A stretch of 64,000 nt of DNA, taken from contig JAOPHQ010005149.1 of NCBI GenBank assembly GCA_030340625.1, forward strand, positions 96,001 through 160,000, read 5' to 3'. The position numbers and the translations under genes were made by a program. Positions 10,020 through 20,800 of the stretch are shown piece after piece. Under the pieces are notes generated by a model. That model made no database searches, was not told the origin of the DNA, and saw nothing but the letters and a program-made list of their open reading frames with translations. Each line of letters starts with the position of its first letter. Position 1 is the stretch's first letter. Source of the DNA: Merluccius polli (taxonomy: Eukaryota > Chordata > Actinopteri > Gadiformes > Merlucciidae).

Positions 10020-10300
10020 AAGGGAAAGTCCTGGTTAGAATAGGGCTAAGGCTAAGGCTAAGACTAACGCTAAGGCTAGGTCTAGGGCTAGGTCTAGGGC
10101 TAGGTCTCGGTAAAGGGTGAAGGCTAGGTCTAGGGTGAACGCTAGGGCTAGGGCTAAGGCTAGGGCTAGGGCGAAGGCTTGGGCTAAGACTAGTTCTATG
10201 GCTAAAGCTTGGTTTAGAGGTAGGGCTAGTTCGAGGCTAAGGCTATGGTTATGACTATGCTATGGCTACGGCTAGAGCAAAGGATAAGCTAATGGCTAGA
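10020..10300 (+). repeat. degenerate GCTAGG/GCTAAG hexamer array
   Basis: About 45 imperfect copies of a GGCTAR hexamer (GGCTAAGGCTAGG, GGTCTAGGGCTAGG) in the intron between 9907 and 10758. It shows strong purine bias on the plus strand. No frame. Confidence 0.85.
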
Positions 10301-10757
10301 GCGAGGGATCAGTGCCAGGATTAGGGCCAACTAAAGTGTAAATATTGGAAGGTGAACTCCAATTGTGGGAGACACTTCCTCAACACCCCCCCCTACACAC
10401 ACACACACACACACTCCCCTTCCTGGTCACATGACATCCGCTGGCGCTGGGTTTTCCACAGATCGTCTCCAACCTTTCCTCCCCTCTCCTCCCTCCTCCC
10501 CTCTCCAACATCCAGCCAGCACACCTCCTCCTCCCCTGGTCCTCCTCCACCGTGGCCAGCGAGCAGAGTGAGGTGTCACTTTTTATCTGTCCGTCTGTCT
10601 GTATGTGCTGTAGTAGTTTATATGACTCCAGTATCTGGGCCAATTCACACTGCTCAGCACTCACTGTGAAATCTCCCTTGTTATGGTGTTTTATGGTGTA
10701 TTTGGACCTAATTTTTGACTCCATTCCACATTGGCCTCTGTTCCCCTCGGGCCTTAC

Positions 10758-10905
10758 CAGGACTTCCAGTTTGCCGATGATGTCGCGGCTCTTGATGACC
10801 CAGTTGACAGACTTGGAACACTTGAGGACCAGGACCACATCACGCTGCAGCAGAGCCTGGCCCTCGATGGGCTGCAGCTCCACGATCACGTCCACCTGGA
10901 ACGCA
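10758..10905 (-). CDS. tgfbr3: betaglycan ectodomain exon 5 (orphan domain)
   Basis: One base plus 49 codons (acceptor CCCGCCAG, donor CTG/GTAAGG at 10757). Reads AFQVDVIVELQPIEGQ, then LVLKCSKSVNWVIKSRDI and ends GKLEVL. AFQVD and CKKSVNWVIKS are hallmark betaglycan strings. The first base T completes the serine codon AG-T begun by the preceding exon. A (GA)n microsatellite (10918-10985) abuts the acceptor side. Confidence 0.96.
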
Positions 10906-10917
10906 CTGGCGGGAGAG

Positions 10918-10919
10918 AC

Positions 10920-10990
<71 letters not shown>

Positions 10991-11010
10991 AAGAAAGAAA
11001 GAGAAAGAGA
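10918..11010. repeat. (GA)n microsatellite
   Basis: Pure GA run followed by GAAA repeats. On the transcribed strand this is a long CT tract about 10 nt upstream of the acceptor at 10906-10907, so it probably serves as an extended polypyrimidine tract. Confidence 0.95.
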
Positions 11011-11515
11011 GTTAGACAGATACAGAGATAGCACGGGGGAAAAGTCTCTGGAAGGTCTTGTTAGTATTAGTCTACCTTGCCTGTCTGGCCAACTGACTAA
11101 ATCCCTGGATCCGTTCCCAGGGGAAAAGAATGAGGACCATGTGCATGGCAGACTGCATAGAGAGATGCTGAGGTCCATCATGGCCGCCCCTGCCCTGGAT
11201 CAGCCAGCTCTGTTGCGTACACACACACAGTAATCTCTCCTTTGGGGGGGGGGGGGGGGCTGCTGGAGACACCAAGTCAAAGACGCCGTTCCCACAGGAG
11301 AGATGTATGAACCCCCCGCTAGGCGGGAGAGGGGGGGAGAACAGCAGGGAGGTGGACATCCTCCCTCTGGAACTAAAACGTGTGGGTCCTGGTTTAAATG
11401 AGACAATGTTTGACTTGACTTAGCCAAGAGGGCAGGGTATTCAACCAGGAAGGGAGCGACTAAACAGACACAGCTGACATCGTTGCGTGCACCCAAACCA
11501 TCTCTAACCTAATAC

Positions 11516-12246
11516 TAGGGGTGTCCCCGACTAAGAATTGACATAGTCGAATCTGATTCGTCAAGTCTTGCCTATAGTCGACTGATCGTCGAATCATGTT
11601 TTTTTCTTTTTTTTTGCTCATTGATCCATATTCTCATTTGTGACATTGGCTTCCATTTTTTCCACACCAGACTAAAGAGCTGAAACTCTCAATTAAACAA
11701 TTTCGATTACAATTTCGAGGCCATTCGGCGGCCGTGTGTTTTGGACTTCAAGTCCGCTGAACGGCGCGCGTTAAAACAGCCGCCCCTATTATTTTCTATG
11801 TGCACCCCCACACCGGCGCCGGCGTGCTGCCCCGCTACACTTCACGCCACTGTCCTATTTCACAGCGTCGCCGCGCGTCAAGTGCCGCCGAAAAGGCGCT
11901 TTTTTCTTTTCTTTTGTTTTTCTTCTGCTCCGAGAGACGACTATATTCCTGTTGACGCGCCGCAGCGTGACACTTCCTATGTGTGCTAGGGGCGGCACTT
12001 GTGTCATAGACGCGCCGCAGCGCTGCGGCGGCAGTGTGTTTTGCACTTGATATTTATACAACAATAGGCTATATATCATGATTTATTGGGAGAAAGAAAC
12101 TATATGTAAAATCAGACATTCAGCGCCGCCTATAGCCCGAATGGAATGATCCTGTGTTTTGCCGACGATTCGACTATGAGATTGGCAGTCGAATCAGGCT
12201 CCTTCGATCGAATCGTCAAATAGTCGACTATTCGGGGTCACCCCTA
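11516..12246. mobile_element. hAT-type MITE with 8-bp target duplication
   Basis: Ends read TAGGGGTGTCCCCGACTA (left) and the complement of TAGGGGTGACCCCGAATAG (right). The flanking 8-bp direct repeat CCTAATAC lies at 11508-11515 and 12247-12254. CGACTA-rich subterminal repeats and a GC-rich core with GCGCCGCAGCG repeats fill the interior, with no transposase. The 8-bp duplication and the termini fit a non-autonomous hAT element. The target lies in a CCTAATAC minisatellite, so the duplication alone is not independent proof. Confidence 0.75.
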
Positions 12247-12720
12247 CCTAATACCAAAACTAACATCTCTAACCTAATACCTAAACTAACCATCTCTAAC
12301 CTAATACCTAAACTAACCATCTCTAACCTAACACCTAAACTAACCATCTCTAACCTAATACCTAAACTAACCATCTCTAACCAAATGCCTAAACTAACCA
12401 TCTCTAACCTAATACCTAAACTAACCATCTCTAACCTAATACCTAAACTAACACCTCTAACCTAATACCTAAACTAACCATCTCTAACCTAATACCTAAA
12501 CTAACCATCTCTAACCTAATACCAAAACTAACATCTCTAACCTAATACCTAAACTAACCATCTCTAACCTAATACCTAAACTAATCATCTCTAACCTAAT
12601 ACCTAAACTAACCATCTCTAACCTAATACCTAAACTAACCATCTCTAACCTAATACCTAAACTAACCATTTCTAACCTAATACCTAAACTAACCATCTCT
12701 AATCTAACTCCTAACCATCT
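12247..12720. repeat. 27-bp minisatellite CTAACCTAATACCTAAACTA...
   Basis: About 17 copies of a 27-bp unit (ACCATCTCTAACCTAATACC plus TAAACTA). The unit length is a multiple of three, so short repetitive open frames appear on both strands; they are not genes. Single or few copies of the same unit occur at 11497-11515, 47715-47790 and about 56170-56215. Confidence 0.93.
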
Positions 12721-13214
12721 CTAAACTAAGTTAGAGGTTACGTTTAGGTGTTAGGTTAGAGGTGGTTAAGTTTAAGTGTTAGGTGGTTAAGTTTAAATAT
12801 AAGGTTAGAGGTGGTTAAGGTGAGTGTTTGCAATGCATTGTGGGAATTGCCACCAGATAAAGTCTTACTTTCTGCATCCTGCCAGCTATCTCTTGACTAC
12901 TAGTCTAAGTTGAACCACATGTATCATATGCATCTAAAGTATCAGTCTAATATGTACCATATGTTTGTATTATACCATATGTATAGTACAGTATAGCGCT
13001 AGAATACCAACATGTCATGCTATAATAAAACTTCATCACTCTTCTTTATATCCTGAGCTAGAATAGAATAGAATAGAAAAGAACAGAACAGAATATAATA
13101 TAATGTATCGTCCAACCAAAGTTTGAAAATATTGGATTACATATATTGGGATGAACATGACATAATCCTTTACTTGAATGTATGTGAGAGGTGTTTGCAG
13201 TTAAAGTGATATGA

Positions 13215-13740
13215 TGGCCTGCTAGAGTCTGGACCTGTGGCCCTACCTGCTAGAGTCTGGACTGGTAGTCTACCTGCTAGAGTCTGGACCTGTACACTAT
13301 CTGCTAGAGTCTGGACCTGTAGTCTACCTGCTAGAGTCTGGACTTGTACCCTACCTGCTAGAGTCTTGACCTGTACCCTACCTGCTAGAGTCTGGACCTG
13401 TGGCCCTACCTGCGGAGATGGGGGCCTGTAGTCTACCTACTAGAGTTGGGGGCCTGTAGTGTACCTGCTGGAGTTGGGTGCCTGCAGCTCAATGAGTCTG
13501 GACCAGTACCCAACCTGCTAGAGTCTGGACCTGTACCCTACCTGCTAGAGTCTGGACCTGTACCCTACCTGCTAGAGTCTGGACCTGTGCCCTACCTGCT
13601 GGAGTTGGGTGCCTGCAGCTCGATGAGTCTGGACCAGTACCCAACCTGATAGAGTCTGGACCTATACCCTACCTGCTAGAGTCTGGACCTGTACCCTACC
13701 TGCTAGAGTCTGGACCTGTGCCCTACCTGCTGGAGTTGGG
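13215..13740 (-). repeat. 27-bp minisatellite grown from the exon-4 splice donor
   Basis: Tandem copies of CTACCTGCTAGAGTCTGGAC plus a short spacer. Two larger segments (about 13464-13500 and 13596-13636) copy about 35 nt of the end of the exon at 13727-13889 (CTGCTGGAGTTGGGTGCCTG). On the minus strand each unit carries GCAG/GTAGGG or a close variant, so the start of the intron holds some 15-20 copies of the donor motif. Confidence 0.88.
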
Positions 13741-13889
13741 TGCCTGCAGCTCGATGATGTGGACCGCGGGGCCATGGTCAGGGCCGGAGAGGATGCATCC
13801 CCTGGATGGCTGGGGCTGGACGTAGGCCCCCAGGTAGTTCAGAGACAGGAACTTGTTGTCGATCCTGCAGCTCTCAGGGAACACACGGT
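13727..13889 (-). CDS. tgfbr3: betaglycan ectodomain exon 4 (orphan domain)
   Basis: Two bases, 53 codons, two bases (acceptor GTTCCAG, donor AGCAG/GTAGGG at 13726). Reads RVFPESCRIDNKFLSLNYLG, then AYVQPQPSRGCILSG and VHIIELQAPNSS. FLSLNYLA, the GC pair and VHIIEL-x-xPNS match mammalian betaglycan closely. The split AG-T codon continues into SAFQVD. Two cysteines and one NSS sequon. The donor is the first of a long series of near-identical copies in the following minisatellite; using a later one would read TAG immediately. Confidence 0.95.
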
Positions 13890-13919
13890 CTGGAACACAC
13901 AGGAGATACAACACAGTTT

Positions 13920-14215
13920 ACTATTTAGTTACTCAGCAGACGCTTTCATCCAAAGGGAAATAAGACCTCCAGTCGTCTTGTGAGCTGGGTCTTGGACATA
14001 CGCGTTTCAGAGAATATAAGCTCAGGGCCTGGCACCTTCCAGAAGGTTCCTGACAATACTCCTATTCCCAGAGAGTAGTTAGGGCATTTGACTCCCAGCT
14101 GAAAGGTTCTGGGTTTAAACCCCAATCTCCGCAGCTTATCCCTAATGACCTATCGCTGTATTCACTGTAAGTCGTTTTGTCTAAAAGCGTTCGCTAAAAG
14201 ACTAAATACTACAAC
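13920..14215 (+). mobile_element. tRNA-headed SINE fragments
   Basis: At 14070-14140 there is a tRNA-like head with a box-B-like GGTTCTGGGTTTAAACC. It is followed at 14168-14205 by the tail GTAAGTCGTTTTGTCTAAAAG then GTTCGCTAAA, characteristic of widespread fish SINEs. A partial copy of the tail in reverse (GCAGACGCTTTCATCCAAAG) is at 13937-13956. Recognised from memory of teleost SINE tails. Confidence 0.55.
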
Positions 14216-14436
14216 AGTAGATTGCAGTTGGCTGGTATAGGACCAGCTGGAGCTGCTGTGTAGGAGGAACTTCTGGCTACAGAAAGCGGGAGTCTGCAGC
14301 TCGCTGCCCAGAGGTAAACACGACACCATGGGCGCTCGCCAAAAACCACCGAGCCGACTGCTGCGTTCACCATGGCAACAGGAGAACACAGAACACACGA
14401 CGCATTCAGCGGCGGCGCTACGGGTTCGGAGGGCCA

Positions 14437-14486
14437 CGCTCCACTACAGAGGAGGAGCCTCAGACCTCCTCCTCTGTAGTGGAGCG
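14437..14486. repeat. perfect 21-bp-arm hairpin, 8-nt loop
   Basis: Left arm 14437-14457 (CGCTCCACTACAGAGGAGGA plus G) and right arm 14466-14486 are exact reverse complements separated by CCTCAGAC. The flanks do not pair well beyond one base. It could be a foldback element or a small structured RNA; nothing else supports a gene. Confidence 0.85.
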
Positions 14487-14489
14487 CTG

Positions 14490-15780
14490 TGCTGGGTGGA
14501 GATCATAACCCATGGGTTCTCTGGGTTTTTATTAAGGTTAGTAGCTGTGGTCAACTACTTCTCCTCAGAGAGACTTAGCTACAGCTCTCTTCTCTACCAC
14601 TGGTTGCCCCCACTGTCTCCCCCTTTCTCTCCCCCATCTCTCTGTTCTTCACCTCCTGTCTCCTCCTGTGTCTCTCCTCTTTCTCCTCCCATCTCTACTC
14701 CTGTCTGTGTCTGCTCCTGCCTCCTGCTCCTCTATTCTCCCCCTCCCATATCTCCCCCTCTCTATCCAAGTCTGCTCCTGCCTCCCCTTCTGTCTCTTCC
14801 GCTCTCCCTCCTATCTCCCCCTGTCTCTCTCCTTCTCTCTCTCATCCAGTCGCCCCCTCTCTCTCCTTCTCCCTGTTTCTCTGTCATCTGGAGGTGTAGT
14901 TGGGGAGGCAGGAGGGACGCAGGAGGGAGAGCTAGCTGACCGACCAGCCGTTTGATTTGCAGTTGCAGTTATCGAGGAAAAGATCAGGTTTGCAGCAGCT
15001 GTAGCATGTCCCAGATGATAAATCAGACCCGTGCTAAATCCTAGCGTGGTCGTTTTAGCATGTGTTTATCGAGGAGTTTTTCGAGGAGTACGCACATCTA
15101 CACATGCTAGTTCACTCCTGTCTCTAATGATTTGATACCAGTAGCCAAATAACCTCTCGTGATAATGAATAGTATTTACATCCTATATCAAATATATGAT
15201 GATGTGTATGATTACTGATTTACTCATAATATAATCACACATTTATGGCATTTTTTATTAGTTAGGAAAACTTGAAACTGTATTTGATGAAATGTTCATC
15301 TTTAAAGCTCAAGCCCCAGAAGATTATCATTCTATCTTAAGCAAGTATAAGAGTAGATGACACTTACAGTTGGGCATACACATCAAATACAAACAGAAAG
15401 AAGACAGAAAGCGCGATCACAGCTTTCCTCACAGTAGAATATAAAGCCTGCAGGCGGATTGACCCTTAGTTTTAATATGGAGGAAATATCTGTTTGAAGC
15501 CAAGGCGGACATCTTGAGCAGCACATGTCTGTCTCTAGACAGAGGACTGATGGAGGGAACCAGATGTCCAGGAGGAGGGAGGGGAGTGAAGGGAGTGTGG
15601 AGGAAGAGGAGGAAGAAGAGGATTTGGGAAGTCATGATCCCCACAAGAAGCCACGCTCCAGGGATCCACACAGTGTAGTGGAAAAATGAATCCTAATTAT
15701 ATCACAATTATATAACCTCCTTCACCTTATTACTAGTTCATTAAATACGCTGTATGCATTCTCATTGCATGAATGAATTG
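14490..15780 (-). other. intron, CT-rich then plain
   Basis: 14590-14900 is irregular CT-rich sequence giving artefactual Pro/Ser/Leu frames. 14900-15780 shows no coding conservation or clear repeat boundaries. Confidence 0.6.
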
Positions 15781-15795
15781 TATTTCAGTACGCAC

Positions 15796-15979
15796 CTTCT
15801 CCCACGTTGATGTAGATGTCGCGGGTCATCCGGAGCTCCAGGAAGGAGGTGAGGCCCCGGTACTTCTTCAGCCCCCAGGCCAGGAGGTGCTCGTTGCCGT
15901 GGGGGAGCGTCTCCTGGATGACCTGGCAGCCCAGGGAGAAGTTTTTCGTCTGGAAGCGCACCTCCGAGCCCGGAGACAC
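15796..15979 (-). CDS. tgfbr3: betaglycan ectodomain exon 3 (orphan domain)
   Basis: Sixty-one codons plus one base (acceptor CTCCTGCAG, donor GAAG/GTGCGT at 15795). Encodes VSPGSEVRFQTKNFSLGC, then LPHGNEHLLAWGLKKYRGLT and ELRMTRDIYINVGE. FPHGNEHLLNWA-x-KEYGAVTSFTELKIARNIYIKVGED is the mammalian counterpart. One NFS sequon. A cysteine after NFSLG has no counterpart in the mammalian sequence as I recall it. The last G joins AC of the next exon to make the conserved Asp. Confidence 0.96.
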
Positions 15980-17689
15980 CTGCAGGAGAGAGGGAAAAAC
16001 ATCCAGGGTTAGAGACAAACATAGAGAGAGAGGGGGACTTTGGGAGCTGGCTACATGTAGCAGACGCTTTTATCCAAAGCAGTGTAAAAGTGAGGCTGAG
16101 AACAATTAAAGCATACAATCACATTGGAGTCCCTACAGAAAAAGTGACTTACAACCTAGTTTAAAACAGCCAGTGCACAGAGTGCAGAGTAGACATTGGC
16201 ATCAAAAATATAAGGTTAGTACATTTGCCCTTTGACTCCTGTGAAAGATAGCGGTTTGTGGTCTCAGAACACCAAGTGTGAGGTCATCTAATAATATTGA
16301 TGACATCATCAGGTGAACTTGAAGTCCTCCCTCTGCTGTACATCAGAGTGTTCCTGTCATTGGTGTTCACTTAGTTTCCCGCTAATCGCTATCTGCGATC
16401 ATGTTGGTGGACTTCACAGTCGGACACTTTTTCCTAACCTGTGGGTCGGGAACCCACTTTGGGTCGCCTGACATACATGCATGCATCCACGAAGGTTGAA
16501 AAGGTGTGTCAGTGTTAGGAACTGCTGCAGTAGAAAATGTAAACACTATACACACAACACAAAGTTCTTCAACCTTTGATAAAACGTTTAGAGCTCCTCA
16601 CACACTGAACCGAGAGCCTCTTCTTCTTATGGTTCAGGAGTGGAAACCCGAGATAAGAAGGTTGCAGGTTTCAGGAGGAGAAGGGAAAACAGTCGTGTCC
16701 TAATGAAGCCCTCTCTCTAAACACGGCTCACCCCTCTGTTATCCCACCACTCCACCAGAGACACGGCGTGTGTTTTCACACATGGTGTCCGTACAGCGCA
16801 GGGCGGCTGGTGCTGTTTACACAGCCCAGGTTGTCTCTGTGCGTCACCACCAAATCTGGAGGCCATTTTCCAACATGGCTGCCATCTCCATAAAGAAGTC
16901 CACAGTGGATTCGGAGGAGTCACACACACAGGATGGAAAAATAAAGATAAGTAGATGGAAACACGCACACAGCACACACACACACACCTCTTCACTAAGA
17001 GTATACACATGCAACAAAAAGAACACCACACACAAATAATCCAGATGAATGTAGTTAAGGATTCGACACCACTGGTAACCAGCCAATCAACTTTGAGTAT
17101 CTCCAGAGCCAGTGTTGTGCCAGGGACAACAACTTGGACTAATTAAATCTCTCCATTTTCCAACTGGAGCCACGCTACGCTGCGGCAGCCGAGTCATCGA
17201 TTACTGACACAGCGCTGCAGGTACCGCCGTCATCTGGGAGAAACAGCTGCAAGACATCGCACTTTTCAATTTTTTTACTGTAATTTAAACTAATTTTTTG
17301 TTCTTGTTGTTGTGTTGTTTCCATTCTTGCACATTTTGTATTTCTGCACACAAGCCCTAGATAGATACATTTTCATTTGATTAAAATTGCACAATATCTG
17401 GCATATACTATCAATACTGTATGGACAGTGTGTACTCTTGTTGATTTTGGTAAATAGTATTATGCCAAGTAAATATTGCATTGTCAAGATGATTTTATTA
17501 TGTTATTATTGCATTACTCTCCTGTAATCAAACAAAGATGGGGAGTACATATTTTGACAGCAGCATTAAAGCTTGACAATGAAATGAATGGCTTGAGAAA
17601 TGAGAGAGTAATGAAATAAAACAACAGATTCATCCTGACCAGTTTTTGGCCTCATCGCCCGAACCTCGTAACACGCTCCTCCACCCAAA

Positions 17690-18115
17690 ACAACCCAGGG
17701 AGGGAGGAGGGAGGGAGGAAGGATTGAGGATGGAGGAGAGAGGAGGGAGGGAGGAGTGAGGATGTAGGGAGGAGGAAGGCAGGAGGAGGGAGGGAGGAGT
17801 GAGGATGTAGGGAGAAGGAAGGCGAGAGGAGGGAGGAAGAATGGAGGATGTAGGGAGGACGAAGGAGAGAGGAGGGAGGAAGGAGTGAGGATGTAGGGAG
17901 GAGGAAAGAGGGAGGAGGAAGGAAGGAGTGAGGAGGAAGGAGAGAGGAGTGAGGAAGAATGGAGGATGTAGGGAGGAGGAAGGAGAGATGAGTGAGGAAG
18001 AATGGAGGATGTGGGAGAGAGGAGGGAGGATGGAGTGAGGATGGAGGGAGGAGGAGGAGGAGGAGGAGGAGGAGGAGGAGGAGGAGGAGGAGGAGGAGGA
18101 GGAGGAGGAGTTAGG
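17690..18115. repeat. GGA-rich minisatellite ending in (GGA)n
   Basis: Degenerate units of GGAGGATGTAGGGAGGAGGA type, then about 22 perfect GGA triplets (18043-18110). The strand is almost pure purine over 400 bp. Proline-rich minus-strand frames are artefacts. Confidence 0.93.
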
Positions 18116-18524
18116 GAGTGAGGCTTGCAGGATAATGAAGTGATGGGTTGTGTTTTAGAGAGCGGGCCAAGTGGAGGAGACCACCCCTTTGGCTCCTCGT
18201 GGTGCCCTGAGCCTGAGTTTCGTCTCAGAGCGATAAACACTCACATGTGCTGGAAGCCAGTGGGTCCAGAAACCCAGTGGGTCCGAGCACGCGGTCTAGA
18301 CGCACTACCTCATCGTGTTTCCACCACGGTTTTACTCGTATTCCCGAGGTGTCCTACACACTTTAACGTTAATACTTCAAGTCGCACCTCCAGCTGGAAC
18401 TCCCCCTCCTCCAGATACGCGTGAGGAGGTTTCATAACGTCAACCTCACAACAGAAGAACACTTTGCACATCTATTTAATGAAACAAGTGCGTAGGAGAG
18501 GGACGAGTAGATCAAAAGTTGCAA

Positions 18525-18780
18525 ATAATACATTTATTTGCGATGTTTCGGTGCTAGACCTTCATCAGGCCATGAAGGTCTAGTCTCTGGTCTAGTCTGG
18601 TCTCTGGTCTAGTCTCCATCTAGTCTCTGATCCTGAAGAGATGTCCCCTCCTCCTCCCTTCTCTGTTTTTGTTCAGATGTCTATTTAATATTTTGTTCAG
18701 ATCTAGTTTTTATATTTTGTTCAGATGTCGTTTTTATATTTTGTTCAGATGTAGTTTTTATATTTTGTTCAGCTGTAGTT
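18525..18780. repeat. small tandem repeats in intron
   Basis: Copies of CTAGTCTCTGGTCTAGTCT (18575-18625) and four copies of an 18-19 bp unit TTTTTATATTTTGTTCAGAT (18690-18775). Preceded by a GATGTTTCGGTGCTAGACC to CTTCATCAGG motif seen in many fish repeats. Confidence 0.75.
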
Positions 18781-19179
18781 TCTCAAAGCCAGCATGCTTG
18801 GAGGAGAACCATGTGTCTAGTCTCTGGACGTGATATTCCTGGCACCCTCGCCTGGGGCAGTAAGCCCAGAGGCCAGCTACGACTACGTTATTTTTAGAGA
18901 TGTTTACTATCGTGATAGAGACAAGTAGTGAGGACAGGAGGGAGATTGTGTGTTTCAGTAAGGGAACACGCCAAACCCATGTCAAAACCACAGCCAGATT
19001 GCGCCGAAACTCGATCATGCCGAAAAAAACTCATAAATGCCAAAATCATGATTACAAAACGGCTTTATCACAACTAAATCATACCTGAATCATGGCTCAA
19101 ACACCTAATGTCACACCAAAATCAAACATAAATAATAATACCTAAATCACGACTAAAGACTGAGAAACAGTCTGGTGCT

Positions 19180-20215
19180 GTTCCAGTGCCAAGCTGTTTA
19201 TCAGTATAGGGTGCTGTTCCAGGCTGTTTATCAGTATATGGTGCTGCTCCAGGCTGTTTATCAGTATAGGGTGCTGTTACAGGCTGTTTATCAGTATATG
19301 GTGCTGCTCCAGGCTGTTTATCAGTATAGGGTGCTGTTACAGGCTGTTTATCAGTATAGGGTGCTGTTACAGGCTGTTTATCAGTATATGGTGCTGCTCC
19401 AGGCTGTTTATCAGTATAGGGTGCTGTTACAGGCTGTTTATCAGTATAGGGTGCTGTTACAGGCTGTTTGTCAGTATATGGTGCTGTTACAGGCTGTTTA
19501 TCAGTATAGGGTGCTGTTCCAGGCTGTTTATCAGTATATGGTGCTGCTCCAGGCTGTTTGTCAGTATAGGGTGCTGTTCCAGGCTGTTTATCAGTATATG
19601 GTGCTGTTCCAGGCTGTTTGTCAGTATAGGGTGCTGTTACAGGCTGTTTATCAGTATATGGTGCTGCTCCAGGCTGTTTATCAGTATAGGGTGCTGTTCC
19701 AGGCTGTTTGTCAGTATATGGTGCTGTTACAGGCTGTTTATCAGTATAGGGTGCTGTTACAGGCTGTTTATCAGTATAGGGTGCTGTTACATGCTGTTTA
19801 TCAGTATATGGTGCTGCTCCAGGCTGTTTATCAGTATAGGGTGCTGTTACAGGCTGTTTATCAGTATAGGGTGCTGTTACATGCTGTTTATCAGTATATG
19901 GTGCTGCTCCAGGCTGTTTATCAGTATAGGGTGCTGTTACAGGCTGTTTATCAGTATATGGTGCTGCTCCAGGCTGTTTATCAGTATAGGGTGCTGTTAC
20001 AGGCTGTTTATCAGTATAGGGTGCTGTTCCAGGCTGTTTGTCAGTATATGGTGCTGTTCCAGGCTGTTTGTTAGTATATGGTGCTGTTACAGGCTGTTTA
20101 TCAGTATATGGTGCTGCTCCAGGCTGTTTATCAGTATAGGGTGCTGTTACAGGCTGTTTATCAGTATAGGGTGCTGTTACAGGCTGTTTAAGTATATGGT
20201 GTTGTTCCAGGCTGT
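19180..20215. repeat. 30-bp minisatellite AGGCTGTTTATCAGTATAGG...
   Basis: About 34 copies of a 30-bp unit (AGGCTGTTTATCAGTATAGG plus GTGCTGTTAC). Two main variants, TATAGG+GTTAC and TATATG+GCTCC, are interspersed. The unit is a multiple of three without stops, so a 299-codon frame (QAVYQYRVLL repeated) exists on the plus strand, antisense to tgfbr3. It is a repeat artefact: no codon bias, splice or homology evidence. Confidence 0.95.
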
Positions 20216-20339
20216 TTATCAGTCTAATTGCAGGAGTCAGGCTGTAATTAGTTGAGGAATTAGAGGGGCAAGCCTAGCAGCTAAATGAGCTCCAGGCCTC
20301 GGCTGGAAACCTCAGGAATTCAGATGTTATCGTCAGGGA

Positions 20340-20409
20340 CTCAATACTTAACCCCCTCCCCTCTCTCACTCTATCGCTGTTACCCTCCCCTCTCTCTTAC
20401 CTCCCCTGT

Positions 20410-20473
<64 letters not shown>

Positions 20474-20500
20474 TCCTCCCTCCCTCCCTCCCTCTCTCCC

Positions 20501-20569
<69 letters not shown>

Positions 20570-20800
20570 TACCCTCTAGCTATCTCTCTCTTTCTTTCTC
20601 TACCTCTTATCCCTATACCATCTCCCCTCCTCTCTCCCTCTCCCGCTCTCCCTAGCCCACCCCCTCCCTCCTCTCTCTCTCTCTTTATTTCTGTATGTCT
20701 GTCTGTCTATGGTTTGCTCTCAGCATGTCCTCCTGACAGGGGTTTTATGAATGTGTGTGATGTTGTCACTCTTCACCCACCCCTCTCTCTCTCTCTCTCT
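20340..20800. repeat. (CT)n microsatellite complex
   Basis: Long CT runs at 20415-20470 and 20510-20567, plus shorter runs to 20800. 20800-22110 is plain intron; a short acidic plus-strand frame at 21217-21510 has no recognised relative. Confidence 0.92.

Noticed and set aside
17566..18240. Proline-rich 224-codon minus-strand frame
   Set aside because: Lies wholly across the GGA-rich minisatellite and (GGA)n run.
19175..20074. 299-codon open frame
   Set aside because: Made entirely of a 30-bp tandem repeat whose length is a multiple of three; no codon bias, splice or family evidence.
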